Below are positions 19,487 through 26,929 of a stretch of DNA of 64,000 nt, piece after piece. Position 1 is the first letter of the stretch. The number at the start of each line of letters is the position of its first letter. The stretch spans positions 850,733 to 914,732 of the forward strand of contig NZ_SSXX01000001.1 of NCBI RefSeq assembly GCF_009469615.1. Direction: 5' to 3'. Below the pieces are notes generated by a model. It had not been told where the DNA came from. It searched no databases and was given only the letters and a program-made list of their open reading frames with translations. Both the position numbers and the translations under genes were made by a program. This DNA is from Dechloromonas sp. H13. Its GTDB lineage: Bacteria; Pseudomonadota; Gammaproteobacteria; Burkholderiales; Rhodocyclaceae.

Positions 19487-19498
19487 CGGAGAACCGAG

Positions 19499-20392
19499 AT
19501 GACTCTCCGCCTGAAGCCCTCGAAAATCCTAATCGCATGCGCGGTTGGAGTGTCCGTCCAGTTTTTTGCGAGCTCCCTGGAAACGCTGCTGTTCGGGCAT
19601 GTCGTCCACAAGGCGAATGCTGATGGCGAGGGAGCACAAACGGAATTCGGTAGCGCCGGCTTGCCGAACATGGCGCTTGCCGAGCGGAGTGGGTTGAGCT
19701 GTGAAGCAGCCAAACGCCGCGCGCTTACCGTGGCGCCAGAATTGCTCGCACTGGCCGACTGGCCCCTGGATGACCATTTGCCAGCCGAATGTTCGGGACT
19801 GCCTCATCCGATGGCTGCAATTGGCGATGCAGAGCCAGACACGATCGACGTTGCCGCCGCCCCGTCCGAGGCTTCTGTTTTGGCGACTTTACCTGGCGAC
19901 CAGCAGGCCGGCGCAAAAAGATCCTCAATCCGGCAAGCAGCGGCAGATCGGCAGCATCCGCTGGGGCAGCAATTGGCGGCAGTGGATTCGGAAGCGCTGG
20001 ATCAAATCCGTGGTGGCTTTGAAATTGAGGGAAGCGGACTGAAGTTCTCGATCGGAATCGAGCGGGCGGTATTCATCAACGGAAATCTGGTTGCCTCAAC
20101 CGTACTCGTTCCCAAGGATCTCCAGGCGACCTCGGGTGGCGCCAGCGCGCCAAGCACGATACCCGCAGCCTCCACCGGCGGGCTTGCCATCGTTCAGAAC
20201 GGCACCGGCAACAACGTAAGCGCCCAGATCAATCCGAACATGGCGGGAACCATCATTCAGAACACCCTGAACGACCAGAAGATCCAGAATGTCACGACCA
20301 TCAACGCAACTGTAAACAGTCTGCAGACGATGCGCGCCATGTCGGTCCACAACACCATCCAGACTGGCATTATCAGCTCCTTGCGCCGCTGA
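19499..20392 (+). CDS. Exported protein with C-terminal QN motifs (third component of the amyloid-like cluster)
   Basis: 297 residues, with an N-terminal hydrophobic segment (ILIACAVGVSVQFFASSLETLLF) acting as signal or anchor. Residues 45-150 are low-complexity. Near 165 is LAAVDSEALDQIRGGFEIEG, whose ALDQIRGG resembles a double-glycine leader cleaved by C39 peptidases. The end carries IVQNGTGNNVSAQINPN and IIQNTLNDQKIQNVTTINATV, followed by a Met/Ser/Thr helix. It follows the C39 gene by 12 bp with a weak AGAACCGAG site. Best guess: secreted partner or FapE-like component whose maturation involves the C39 peptidase. Confidence 0.7.
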   Translation: MTLRLKPSKILIACAVGVSVQFFASSLETLLFGHVVHKANADGEGAQTEFGSAGLPNMALAERSGLSCEAAKRRALTVAPELLALADWPLDDHLPAECSGLPHPMAAIGDAEPDTIDVAAAPSEASVLATLPGDQQAGAKRSSIRQAAADRQHPLGQQLAAVDSEALDQIRGGFEIEGSGLKFSIGIERAVFINGNLVASTVLVPKDLQATSGGASAPSTIPAASTGGLAIVQNGTGNNVSAQINPNMAGTIIQNTLNDQKIQNVTTINATVNSLQTMRAMSVHNTIQTGIISSLRR

Positions 20393-20428
20393 AACGCCTA
20401 CATCGCGCTTTCGCCGGGATTGAAACGA

Positions 20429-20450
20429 AAATGGGCCTTGCGGCCCATTT
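20429..20450. terminator. Bidirectional terminator between convergent genes
   Basis: Perfect 9-bp stem AAATGGGCC / GGCCCATTT with a TTGC loop, flanked by A-rich and T-rich edges. It sits between the convergent 297-residue protein gene and the outer-membrane barrel gene and could serve both strands. Confidence 0.75.
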
Positions 20451-20477
20451 CCACTTTCCAGATTCGAACGCCCAGGG

Positions 20478-21815
20478 TTAGAACGACACCGGCAGACGCA
20501 AGCCAAGCGTTACATCCGGCGTGTCGCGCGTGACACCGACGCCGACCGTGAGGCCAAGCGAGGTCGCATTGGTCAGGCGCTGGGAATAGCCGAGAAGCAA
20601 GGTACCCAACTGGATGCGCGAGGTATTGATGGCATCCTGGCCGTTGATCTTGGTCTTGCCCATCGAAGCGCCATCGTAGCCCAGGCTGAACGATGAGCGT
20701 TCATTGAGCGCCAATCCCATACCAAAATTGAATCCGATGACGTCGCCCGGATCGACCTCACCCAAATTCACCTCGCCCTGAGTGGTATTCATCGTCACCC
20801 CGGAGCGCTTCATGTTGTACTGATAGTTCAGGCCACCAAAGAAGACCGCCGGATCGGTCGGATAAAGCACGGTCAGGCCTGGTTGCAACGTGTAGAAACC
20901 CGAGCCCGTCGGCAGTTCCGTTTCGACCCGGTTGGTGATCAGTTCGGGCGCCTGGGTGGTGTCGGTCAACACCTCGAACGGATCCTTGCCGGTACGGCTC
21001 TTGAAGCGGAGACTACCGATATAGACGGGCTTATCGACCGTCGTGTCATTGAACTGATAACGTGCAGTGGCCTCGACGTCGCCAATCCCCTGACCGGTGC
21101 TGTTGAAGAGTTCGTCGCGGCCTGCGCCAAGATTGAGCGGACGAGTCAGTTGATCGTCCGAACGATAAACATAGGGCACCTTCGCTTCGAGTTCCATGCG
21201 ATTGGTCACGCCCCAGCGACCGGTCACGTTGGCGGTGAAGGTATTGCGCCGGACTTCGCGCACGTCGATCAAGCCGATCGTGATCGCCGGAATGATGGTA
21301 TAGCCAACGAGTGATACCCGATTGCTCGAAGAGTACGAGTACTGCATCCCGGTCTCGAAGGAGAAGTGCCCCGCGGGCGTAAGCACGCCCGGCTGCTCGA
21401 AGATTTGAGCCACCTGTTGTACCCGTTGCTCCGGTGCCGCTCCGACCGGCGTCGATTCCTGGGCGGCGCCACTCTTCTGCGCCGGCGCCGCCTGAGCCAC
21501 TTTCGCCATCCCATGCTCCGGTTGCGAAGGCTGAGCCTCCTGGCTCTTTACCGGCGCGGCGGCCACTGCAACGGGCGTCGCCGCACTTTCAACACCAAGC
21601 TGCTTCTGCATTTTCGCCAGTTTGGCGTCCGCTTCCGCCAGTTGCTTGCGCAACGTTTCCATGCGCTTGGCCTGCTCGCTGAGTTGCGCCTTGAGCGCCT
21701 TTGCCTGAGCCGGCGAGATCTCCGCCGCTTGTGATGCCGCGCTGCAGACTATCGCCAGGGCCGCGACCAGGACATTTTTCCGAAATGGAATGTGCAATTG
21801 CTGATCAACTCGCAT
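20478..21815 (-). CDS. Outer-membrane beta-barrel with N-terminal coiled coil (FapF-like channel)
   Basis: 445 residues. Signal peptide ends near CSAASQA. Residues ~35-75 are a coiled coil (KALKAQLSEQAKRMETLRKQ, LAEADAKLAKMQKQL), then a Pro/Ala/Gln linker, a short segment QIFEQPGVLTPAGHFSFE that starts the barrel, and about 280 residues of alternating amphipathic strands ending in VTLGLRLPVSF with the terminal Phe of outer-membrane proteins. This domain order is that of FapF, the trimeric amyloid-secretion pore. GGAGG precedes the ATG at 21815. It is transcribed towards the other cluster genes and is not preceded by a sigma54 element that I can find. Confidence 0.8.
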   Translation of the reverse strand: MRVDQQLHIPFRKNVLVAALAIVCSAASQAAEISPAQAKALKAQLSEQAKRMETLRKQLAEADAKLAKMQKQLGVESAATPVAVAAAPVKSQEAQPSQPEHGMAKVAQAAPAQKSGAAQESTPVGAAPEQRVQQVAQIFEQPGVLTPAGHFSFETGMQYSYSSSNRVSLVGYTIIPAITIGLIDVREVRRNTFTANVTGRWGVTNRMELEAKVPYVYRSDDQLTRPLNLGAGRDELFNSTGQGIGDVEATARYQFNDTTVDKPVYIGSLRFKSRTGKDPFEVLTDTTQAPELITNRVETELPTGSGFYTLQPGLTVLYPTDPAVFFGGLNYQYNMKRSGVTMNTTQGEVNLGEVDPGDVIGFNFGMGLALNERSSFSLGYDGASMGKTKINGQDAINTSRIQLGTLLLGYSQRLTNATSLGLTVGVGVTRDTPDVTLGLRLPVSF

Positions 21816-22095
21816 TCCCCCATCCTCCAAACTTAAATAACGTTGTTAATATTACATCGCAACCAATTGATAAAACTAAAAAACATAATACACGAGATCG
21901 GCCTGTAGTATTTTTGAGACACGTGTAAATTGAGTCGCAATGTTTCAACGATTCGCGCAGGACTCAGGCCTGGGTGGCAACACCATTCAAACAGCAATTA
22001 CGCATGGATATCGGCGTTACATTTTTGGCCGCTTCGCAAAGGGATAGACCCGGGCAGTCCGTCTGCTCGGACACACCCCGCCTTACGCTGGGCCG
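21816..22095. other. Intergenic region between the barrel gene and the island
   Basis: About 280 bp with no supported gene. The part next to the barrel gene (21830-21900) is AT-rich and should hold its promoter on the minus strand, though no consensus hexamers stand out. The rest is host sequence up to the tRNA-Phe terminator remnant. Confidence 0.5.
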
Positions 22096-22136
22096 AAAAA
22101 GCGAAAGCCCGGTCACAGGGACCGGGCTTTCGCTTT
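22096..22136 (-). terminator. Original downstream terminator of tRNA-Phe, now cut off from the gene by the island
   Basis: A 16-bp perfect stem (22098-22113 with 22121-22136, core AAAGCCCGGT) and 7-nt loop; read on the minus strand it ends in a T-run (A-tract 22096-22100). It lies 13 bp beyond the 41-bp tRNA fragment at the left island end, the place where the tRNA terminator would be before integration. Confidence 0.7.
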
Positions 22137-22149
22137 AATTTCTTGGTGG

Positions 22150-22190
22150 CAATCGCGGAATCGAACCACGGACACGCGGATTTTCAATCC
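22150..22190. repeat. Left attachment repeat (attL): tRNA-Phe 3' fragment
   Basis: 41 bp identical to 54059-54099, spanning the anticodon loop to the acceptor stem. Just outside, TGGTGG is also shared, with one base deleted in the acceptor stem, consistent with decay of the displaced tRNA end. Confidence 0.92.
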
Positions 22191-22307
22191 TCATTTCCTA
22201 TTTTTATCAATGTTTACCAAAGCGGACTATAAGCTGTAAACCATTGCCAATTGGTGATTTTAACGGTTTTCCGTATTGATGGAATTTGATCAAAATCGAC
22301 CTGAAGT

Positions 22308-22325
22308 GTAACCCCGGCGTAACCC
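22308..22325. repeat. Left copy of an 18-bp end repeat (candidate integrase arm site)
   Basis: GTAACCCCGGCGTAACCC, itself a tandem of GTAACCC units separated by CGGC. The identical sequence occurs at 53985-54002 near the right end in the same orientation. Position between att and integrase suits an arm-type binding site. Confidence 0.5.
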
Positions 22326-22366
22326 CAGTTGTGCTATCGTTTCGGTGCGAACTCGGGAGAGACAAG

Positions 22367-23749
22367 ATGGCAGCAGACGAAAAATGTATTCGCTTCAGCA
22401 AAGCAGCGATCGAAGCATTGCCCCTGCCGCAGTCCGGCAGGGTGGAGTATCAAGACACTAAAGTTCCAGGGTTGCATCTTCGTGTGGCGGCGACGGGCGT
22501 CCGCACATTTAGTGTCTTCAAGCGCGTGAAGGGAGGTGATCCTGCACGAGTTACGCTGGGACGATTCCCTGACCTAACAGTAGAGAATGCAAGGAGGGAT
22601 GCAGCTCAGATTCTGGCTGCAATTGCTTCGGGAGCAAACCCCGCCGCGTCAAAACGTGCTCTTCGGGACGAGATGGTTTTTGGCGAACTTTTTCAAGAGT
22701 ACCTGCAGCGCCACGCCAGGGTTCACAAGAAAACAGCCAGTGAAGATGAGCAGCGCTACAGGCAATATCTTGAGAGGCCGCTGGGGAACAAAAAAATATC
22801 TTCGATTACCCGACAGATGATTGGGGGACTCCATGCGTCGATAACCGCCTCGGGTCATCCAGTTGTTGCAAACCGAGTACTGGCGCTAGTGTCTTCGATC
22901 TTTGGTCGTGGCGTAGAGTGGAGCATCACTGAAAACAACCCGGCAAAAGGAATTCGCCGGAATCCAGAAAAGAGCCGGGATCGATTCATCCAGACGGATG
23001 AAATGGCGCCATATTTTCAGGCACTCTTTGATGAGCCCAACACCACAGTCCGTGACTACATCATGATCTCTTTGCTCACCGGTGCTAGACGAGCGAATGT
23101 TCTGGTGATGATGTGGCGTGATGTAAGTTTCACCGACAAGATATGGCGAGTATCGGATACAAAGAACGGTATCCCTCAAAATATCCCGCTTTCGGCGGAG
23201 GTAGTGGAAATACTGGCTGGACGAAAGGAAGCTTTCGGGACCTCCGAATTTGTATTTCCGGGAGGGGGTGAGACCGGTCATCTGGTTGAACCACGCAAAG
23301 GTGCGGAACGTATTCGGCACCGAGCAGCAGTTATTGCAATTGAGCAACGAATCCGAGAAGCGGGACGGTATAGCGAAACCGTCGAGCAAATCCGGAGGCT
23401 GAGCATTACAAAACCCGCCGTTGCATTGGCCAAAATTACCGAAATTGCCGATAAGGAACGAATCTCGATAGCGGGTGCTAGTTTTGATGACCTCCGTATT
23501 CATGACCTACGCCGAACCTTTGGCAGCTTCCAGGCGAAAACTGGTGCTTCCCTTGCGATCATTGGAAAAAGCTTGAATCATAAGAGCCAACAGACGACCG
23601 CTATCTACGCCCGACTGGACCTTGACCCCGTCCGAGAATCCGTCAATACAGCAACCGTGGCAATGCTTCAGGCGGCTGGATTGCGGCCGTTGACTGAGGT
23701 TGAGGTGGATGACCCCCCCGCCGCCTCCACGGAAAGTCTCTATAAATAA
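22367..23749 (+). CDS. Tyrosine-type site-specific integrase
   Basis: 460 residues with an N-terminal DUF4102-type arm-binding domain (VEYQDTKVPGLHLRVAATG, VTLGRFPDLTVENAR), a SAM-like core-binding domain and the catalytic domain. Catalytic residues visible: Arg in LLTGARRANVL, HDLRRTFGS (His and second Arg), His/Asn box IGKSLNHKS, and the nucleophile Tyr in TAIYARLD. The domain between box I and box II has an insertion of ~60 residues relative to short phage integrases. The ATG at 22367 follows GGGAGAG. It would catalyse insertion and excision at the tRNA-Phe site. Confidence 0.95.
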   Translation: MAADEKCIRFSKAAIEALPLPQSGRVEYQDTKVPGLHLRVAATGVRTFSVFKRVKGGDPARVTLGRFPDLTVENARRDAAQILAAIASGANPAASKRALRDEMVFGELFQEYLQRHARVHKKTASEDEQRYRQYLERPLGNKKISSITRQMIGGLHASITASGHPVVANRVLALVSSIFGRGVEWSITENNPAKGIRRNPEKSRDRFIQTDEMAPYFQALFDEPNTTVRDYIMISLLTGARRANVLVMMWRDVSFTDKIWRVSDTKNGIPQNIPLSAEVVEILAGRKEAFGTSEFVFPGGGETGHLVEPRKGAERIRHRAAVIAIEQRIREAGRYSETVEQIRRLSITKPAVALAKITEIADKERISIAGASFDDLRIHDLRRTFGSFQAKTGASLAIIGKSLNHKSQQTTAIYARLDLDPVRESVNTATVAMLQAAGLRPLTEVEVDDPPAASTESLYK

Positions 23750-23832
23750 CTCAGCCGCAAGATTGGCCACCCCCGGCTTGAAGAGCGAGTTTTGTACAGC
23801 CGTTTGAGATTGAGCAGTCAATAAATGCCATA

Positions 23833-24120
23833 TCAAACGTGCAAGTCGTCTTCCGCCTCCCGTTTTTTACGGCGCTTTGGTCTGAAGTTAACCTCGCCGT
23901 AAACACCAATGATCTTGTTGATTTCGGCCCTTTTCTCCGGATGAAGAAGATAGGCAATGTTCATCTTGTAAAGATCAAACGATACAGAAGACCCCGCCAT
24001 TCCAAATGACCTGGCCATCTTGGCTACTTCGGCACTGATCTGCTGAACATTCAGCTTCTCATGGCAGTTGGTGGTGTAAACACTCTTGTCCCGCACGGGC
24101 ACTTTGGCTTTGGGGCTCAT
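23833..24120 (-). CDS. Hypothetical protein coupled to the HTH regulator
   Basis: 95 residues, soluble, basic C-terminus (PKRRKKREAEDD). It contains no known motif that I recognise; the middle (VAKMARSFGMAGSSVSFDLYKMN) may be helical. The ATG (24118-24120) overlaps the stop of the upstream HTH gene as ATGA, so it is co-translated with it and could be a cofactor or antirepressor of that regulator. It ends 83 bp from the convergent integrase gene. Confidence 0.6.
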   Translation of the reverse strand: MSPKAKVPVRDKSVYTTNCHEKLNVQQISAEVAKMARSFGMAGSSVSFDLYKMNIAYLLHPEKRAEINKIIGVYGEVNFRPKRRKKREAEDDLHV

Positions 24121-24317
24121 CTAGTGCTCCTCAGCTGCTGAATTTCCAGCCCAGACAACTCGGCCAACTTAGACGCATAGACGATATTGCTCACTCGCCG
24201 CTTCTTGATCCAAGTGGAGATCGTCTGGTTAGCAACCCCAAGGACATTTGATGCCTTAGTCACGCCGCCTGCACGATCTACAGCAACTTTTACGTAGTTT
24301 TCAAAGTGGTGATACAT
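24117..24317 (-). CDS. Cro/YdaS-like helix-turn-helix regulator
   Basis: 66-residue single-domain DNA-binding protein with a helix-turn-helix reading GGVTKASNVLGVANQTISTW, near residues 17-36, of the Cro/YdaS kind in which the bent recognition helix includes NQTISTWIKKR. GGAGA precedes the ATG. Its small size and place next to the integrase suggest control of island excision or early transcription. A dyad operator candidate is 23 bp upstream of its start. Confidence 0.75.
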   Translation of the reverse strand: MYHHFENYVKVAVDRAGGVTKASNVLGVANQTISTWIKKRRVSNIVYASKLAELSGLEIQQLRSTR

Positions 24318-24339
24318 GGAATTGTCTCCTAATGTTTAT

Positions 24340-24366
24340 TAGCAATTTTCTGTACTTTCATTGCTA
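24340..24366. promoter_or_regulatory. Operator-like inverted repeat upstream of the HTH gene
   Basis: TAGCAAT - 13 bp - ATTGCTA, perfect 7-bp arms, overlapping the place where the promoter of the HTH gene should lie. A TGTACTT direct repeat (24352 and 24373) surrounds it. Autoregulation is inferred. Confidence 0.4.
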
Positions 24367-24483
24367 TTTCCATGTACTTATTTTAGCTCGAACTACACGC
24401 AACATACTGAAATTAAACAATTAATTGTAGGCAATCTACATTGCCACCGAATTCAAAAATTTTTGCAAATCACTCGCCAAAAA

Positions 24484-24843
24484 TCAATCGAACAACCCTC
24501 TCAACCACACCTCGGCAGTACTTTTCGGCTTGGCCAACTCGGATTGTCTTCGCCGGCGTTCTGCCTCCTTGCTGGCTTTGCGCTCTGCCTCTTCCTTCTC
24601 TTCCCGTTGCTGCTCCCGGTAGCCATAAACACCGAAGGCAATTACTGCCCCAGGCATCAGCACCAACAAGAAGACGATTTGTGGATCGTTCCACCCCAAA
24701 AGGTAACTGACACACGCCGAGAGTGCCGCTAAGGCAAGCAAGGCAATCGCCAAAGCCAGAGCCAACAACTTGGCGCTGATGACGACGGCTGCGACAACGA
24801 AGCCGACGACAAGGAGTACTAGGATTCCCAGTATGAAGGTCAT
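24484..24843 (-). CDS. Hypothetical membrane protein with charged C-terminal helix
   Basis: 119 residues. Two long hydrophobic segments at the N-terminus (MTFILGILVLLVVGFVVAAV, then ALAIALLALAALSACVSYLL) and a third near FLLVLMPGAVIAFGVYGY, followed by a strongly charged helix (EQQREEKEEAERKASKEAER). No family recognised. The ATG at 24843 lies 7 bp after the stop of the next upstream gene, so it is the last gene of a small operon of secreted and membrane proteins. Confidence 0.55.
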   Translation of the reverse strand: MTFILGILVLLVVGFVVAAVVISAKLLALALAIALLALAALSACVSYLLGWNDPQIVFLLVLMPGAVIAFGVYGYREQQREEKEEAERKASKEAERRRRQSELAKPKSTAEVWLRGLFD

Positions 24844-24850
24844 GGACGCG

Positions 24851-25138
24851 TTACCTATAGCCCCGGCGCACCTGTTCCCGCCATAGCTCTTCCTGTTGGA
24901 TTCTGCGACGCTCTTCGTTTCTCTGCTGCATCGAGTTGTAAATTTCACGATCCTGGCGATCAGCGTTGGATTGGACTCGCTGACCGGCGGCGATGCACTC
25001 ATGCGAGACACTCCTGCCTTTGAACTGGCCACATGCACGATTCAACTCGGCGTAACCGGCTTGAATCTCCTCACTGGTCACAGCGTAAACGCAGGACACA
25101 AACTGCAGGCTCAGTACGCCCACAAGCAACGTTTTCAT
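24851..25138 (-). CDS. Small secreted hypothetical protein
   Basis: 95 residues. Signal peptide MKTLLVGVLSLQFVSCVYA, mature part with three Cys outside the leader region (ACGQFKG, SHECIAAG) likely to form a disulfide, and a Gln/Glu/Arg-rich helical tail (QRNEERRRIQQEELWREQVR). The start at 25138 is preferred because GGGGAG lies at good spacing; an ATG two codons earlier overlaps too closely. Function unknown. Confidence 0.55.
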   Translation of the reverse strand: MKTLLVGVLSLQFVSCVYAVTSEEIQAGYAELNRACGQFKGRSVSHECIAAGQRVQSNADRQDREIYNSMQQRNEERRRIQQEELWREQVRRGYR

Positions 25139-25161
25139 TTTCATCTCCCCGGAGCCACCGG

Positions 25162-25785
25162 TCAGTTGAGATTCAGCGGAAGAAGCTTGTCGACATCGAC
25201 ATTGACCGGGCTGTTTTTCTTGGCCGAACTGACGAGTTCAAAACCCTTGCCGGTTGCCTTGTATAAGTCCCTGGCGTAGGTATAGCCCTTCATCTTTTTG
25301 CACTCGCTCAGGAAAGCGCAGTATTTGCTTGGTCCATACTTCACTTCCGTCAGGAAATAAGCCAAATCCCCTTTGGCATCAAGGATTGGGGCGGCAAAGT
25401 GATACGAGCCCTCGGGTTCCTGATTGACCATGTTGGTAGCAGGGCGCTTCCCGAGCGGTTTGCAATAGACGTTTACCATTGCGTGGTCCGTGGGATGGAA
25501 ATTCTGCCCGTCCCCAGACCAATCAGCGATCAAGATGACTTTTTTTCCGGCTATTTGGAACTGGTACAGATTGAAGGATGTTGAGCCCAGCAACTGTTCG
25601 CATCGGGCATTTAGCCGTCGCTTTTCAGGCCCATCCGGTAACTGGAACTGCTCACCCAGCGCTACTTCCTTGTAGGGGCCATATTGCCTCAAGGGTCGCA
25701 GGTCCGGTTCTTCAGCCGTGGCTGGCGGTGTAGTCATCCCCACGGCAATAAACGTTGCAACGGCTATCGGCCAGATTCTGCGCAT
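25162..25785 (-). CDS. Secreted hypothetical protein
   Basis: 207 residues with a signal peptide (MRRIWPIAVATFIAVGMTTPPATA). The mature part is globular and has four Cys (RCEQLLG, VYCKPLG, KYCAFLSECKKM). No catalytic motif recognised. AGAGGAAG precedes the ATG. Only 23 bp separate it from the 95-residue secreted protein gene, so three exported or membrane proteins appear in one operon. Could be an immunity or surface protein of the island; no direct support. Confidence 0.6.
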   Translation of the reverse strand: MRRIWPIAVATFIAVGMTTPPATAEEPDLRPLRQYGPYKEVALGEQFQLPDGPEKRRLNARCEQLLGSTSFNLYQFQIAGKKVILIADWSGDGQNFHPTDHAMVNVYCKPLGKRPATNMVNQEPEGSYHFAAPILDAKGDLAYFLTEVKYGPSKYCAFLSECKKMKGYTYARDLYKATGKGFELVSSAKKNSPVNVDVDKLLPLNLN

Positions 25786-25897
25786 AGTCTTCCTCTCAAA
25801 CTGCGGTTAGTCATCAAGTGGCTTTTCAGATGCCACGCAACCGAGTTTGAATGGAACTTGCGACGGACTGCGACGCAACGTTCAGGCGGTGAGGAAA

Positions 25898-26911
25898 TCA
25901 ACCTTCACATTGATAGCGCCGGGCTGCCGAGGCGAGACTGAGCTTTATCGTGTCTCGCAGTTCCTTCGGCGCCTCCACTTCTACGCCATCCCCAAAGCCC
26001 AGCAACCACCAGAGAAGTTGTTTATTGTCCGGCACGGAAGCAGTAACTCTCAGGCGGCCATCAGATGCTTGCGATATTTCCTGGTCAATGGACAAGGGTG
26101 TCTCGTGGAGATGGTTGCCAGCTTCGGTAGTGAACAAGGCCTTCAATTGAATGATTTGCCCTGCCCCCCAGCCAAATGCGCCACGGGCTAGATATTCGTC
26201 AAGATCAAAACCCGGAAGATGCACCGTTGGAGTGCCCAGCAGGGTGGCCGATAGAACACGATGCAGCACCAGAATACGAATGTCAGCGTAGGTCTTGATG
26301 GTGCAGATCAGATAGATCAACGATCCTCGTTGAACCAGAGCAAGAGGATTGATCGGATACTCGTCTGGGCTTTCTGCATCCTTACGGTGATAGGTGACGG
26401 TGCATTGACGGTCCAGCATCAAGGCTTCCTGTAACGTGGCCTCAACGTCACTGTTTGTCTGCGGCGCAAGCAGAGGCTGGGCTGCCGGGATGATGCGAAC
26501 TTTGTTTAGCCAACTGGCCAAAGACGAATGACCTGCCAGTGTGTCGAGTTTCTGTTCTGCCAAACGAAAATATGGTGCCAATTGGTTTTGCACTGAACTA
26601 GGCATGACTGAGCGCAGATACTCCCGAGCCATTAGCAGGGTTAATGATTCGCTGGTACTGATACCCGGCAAGTCAAAGGATGGAGCTTCTTTGTCCCAAC
26701 TCCATCCGAATGGTTTTTCCCGGTCATCGACAACTAGCGGGAAAATCCGAGACAGTGCTTGCAGGTCTCTTTCTACGGTTCGCTTGCCTACCGAGAAACC
26801 CTCGTTTTCAAGTTGCTGGCGTAACTCCCAAGCAGTGATCTTGCGTGGGTGACGGGGAATGTGGCGTAGGGTTTGCCATTGCCGCAAGAGGGTTTCGGGG
26901 GTGAAAGACAC
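25898..26911 (-). CDS. WYL-domain transcriptional regulator
   Basis: 337 residues. N-terminal winged helix (ITAWELRQQLENEGFSVGKRTVERDLQALSR), a central WYL domain (LMLDRQCTVTYHRKDAESPD, INPLALVQRGSLIYLICTI, and HRVLSATLL) and a C-terminal WCX extension (ALFTTEAGNHLHETPLS, WWLLGFGDGVEVEAP). This is the architecture of defence-linked regulators such as BrxR and CapW. GTG start at 26911, 18 bp after the upstream stop. It is the last gene of a four-gene operon and likely represses it or senses a nucleotide or DNA signal. Confidence 0.88.
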   Translation of the reverse strand: MSFTPETLLRQWQTLRHIPRHPRKITAWELRQQLENEGFSVGKRTVERDLQALSRIFPLVVDDREKPFGWSWDKEAPSFDLPGISTSESLTLLMAREYLRSVMPSSVQNQLAPYFRLAEQKLDTLAGHSSLASWLNKVRIIPAAQPLLAPQTNSDVEATLQEALMLDRQCTVTYHRKDAESPDEYPINPLALVQRGSLIYLICTIKTYADIRILVLHRVLSATLLGTPTVHLPGFDLDEYLARGAFGWGAGQIIQLKALFTTEAGNHLHETPLSIDQEISQASDGRLRVTASVPDNKQLLWWLLGFGDGVEVEAPKELRDTIKLSLASAARRYQCEG

Positions 26912-26929
26912 TACTGAATCGAGACCAAC

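Noticed and set aside
21816..21960. Sigma54 promoter for the FapF-like gene (TTATCAATTGGTTGCG on the minus strand).
   Set aside because: The invariant GG of the -24 box is missing.
22286..22366. TTG start extending the integrase by 27 residues.
   Set aside because: No homologous N-terminal residues, it overlaps the end repeat at 22308-22325, and the ATG at 22367 has a better ribosome site.
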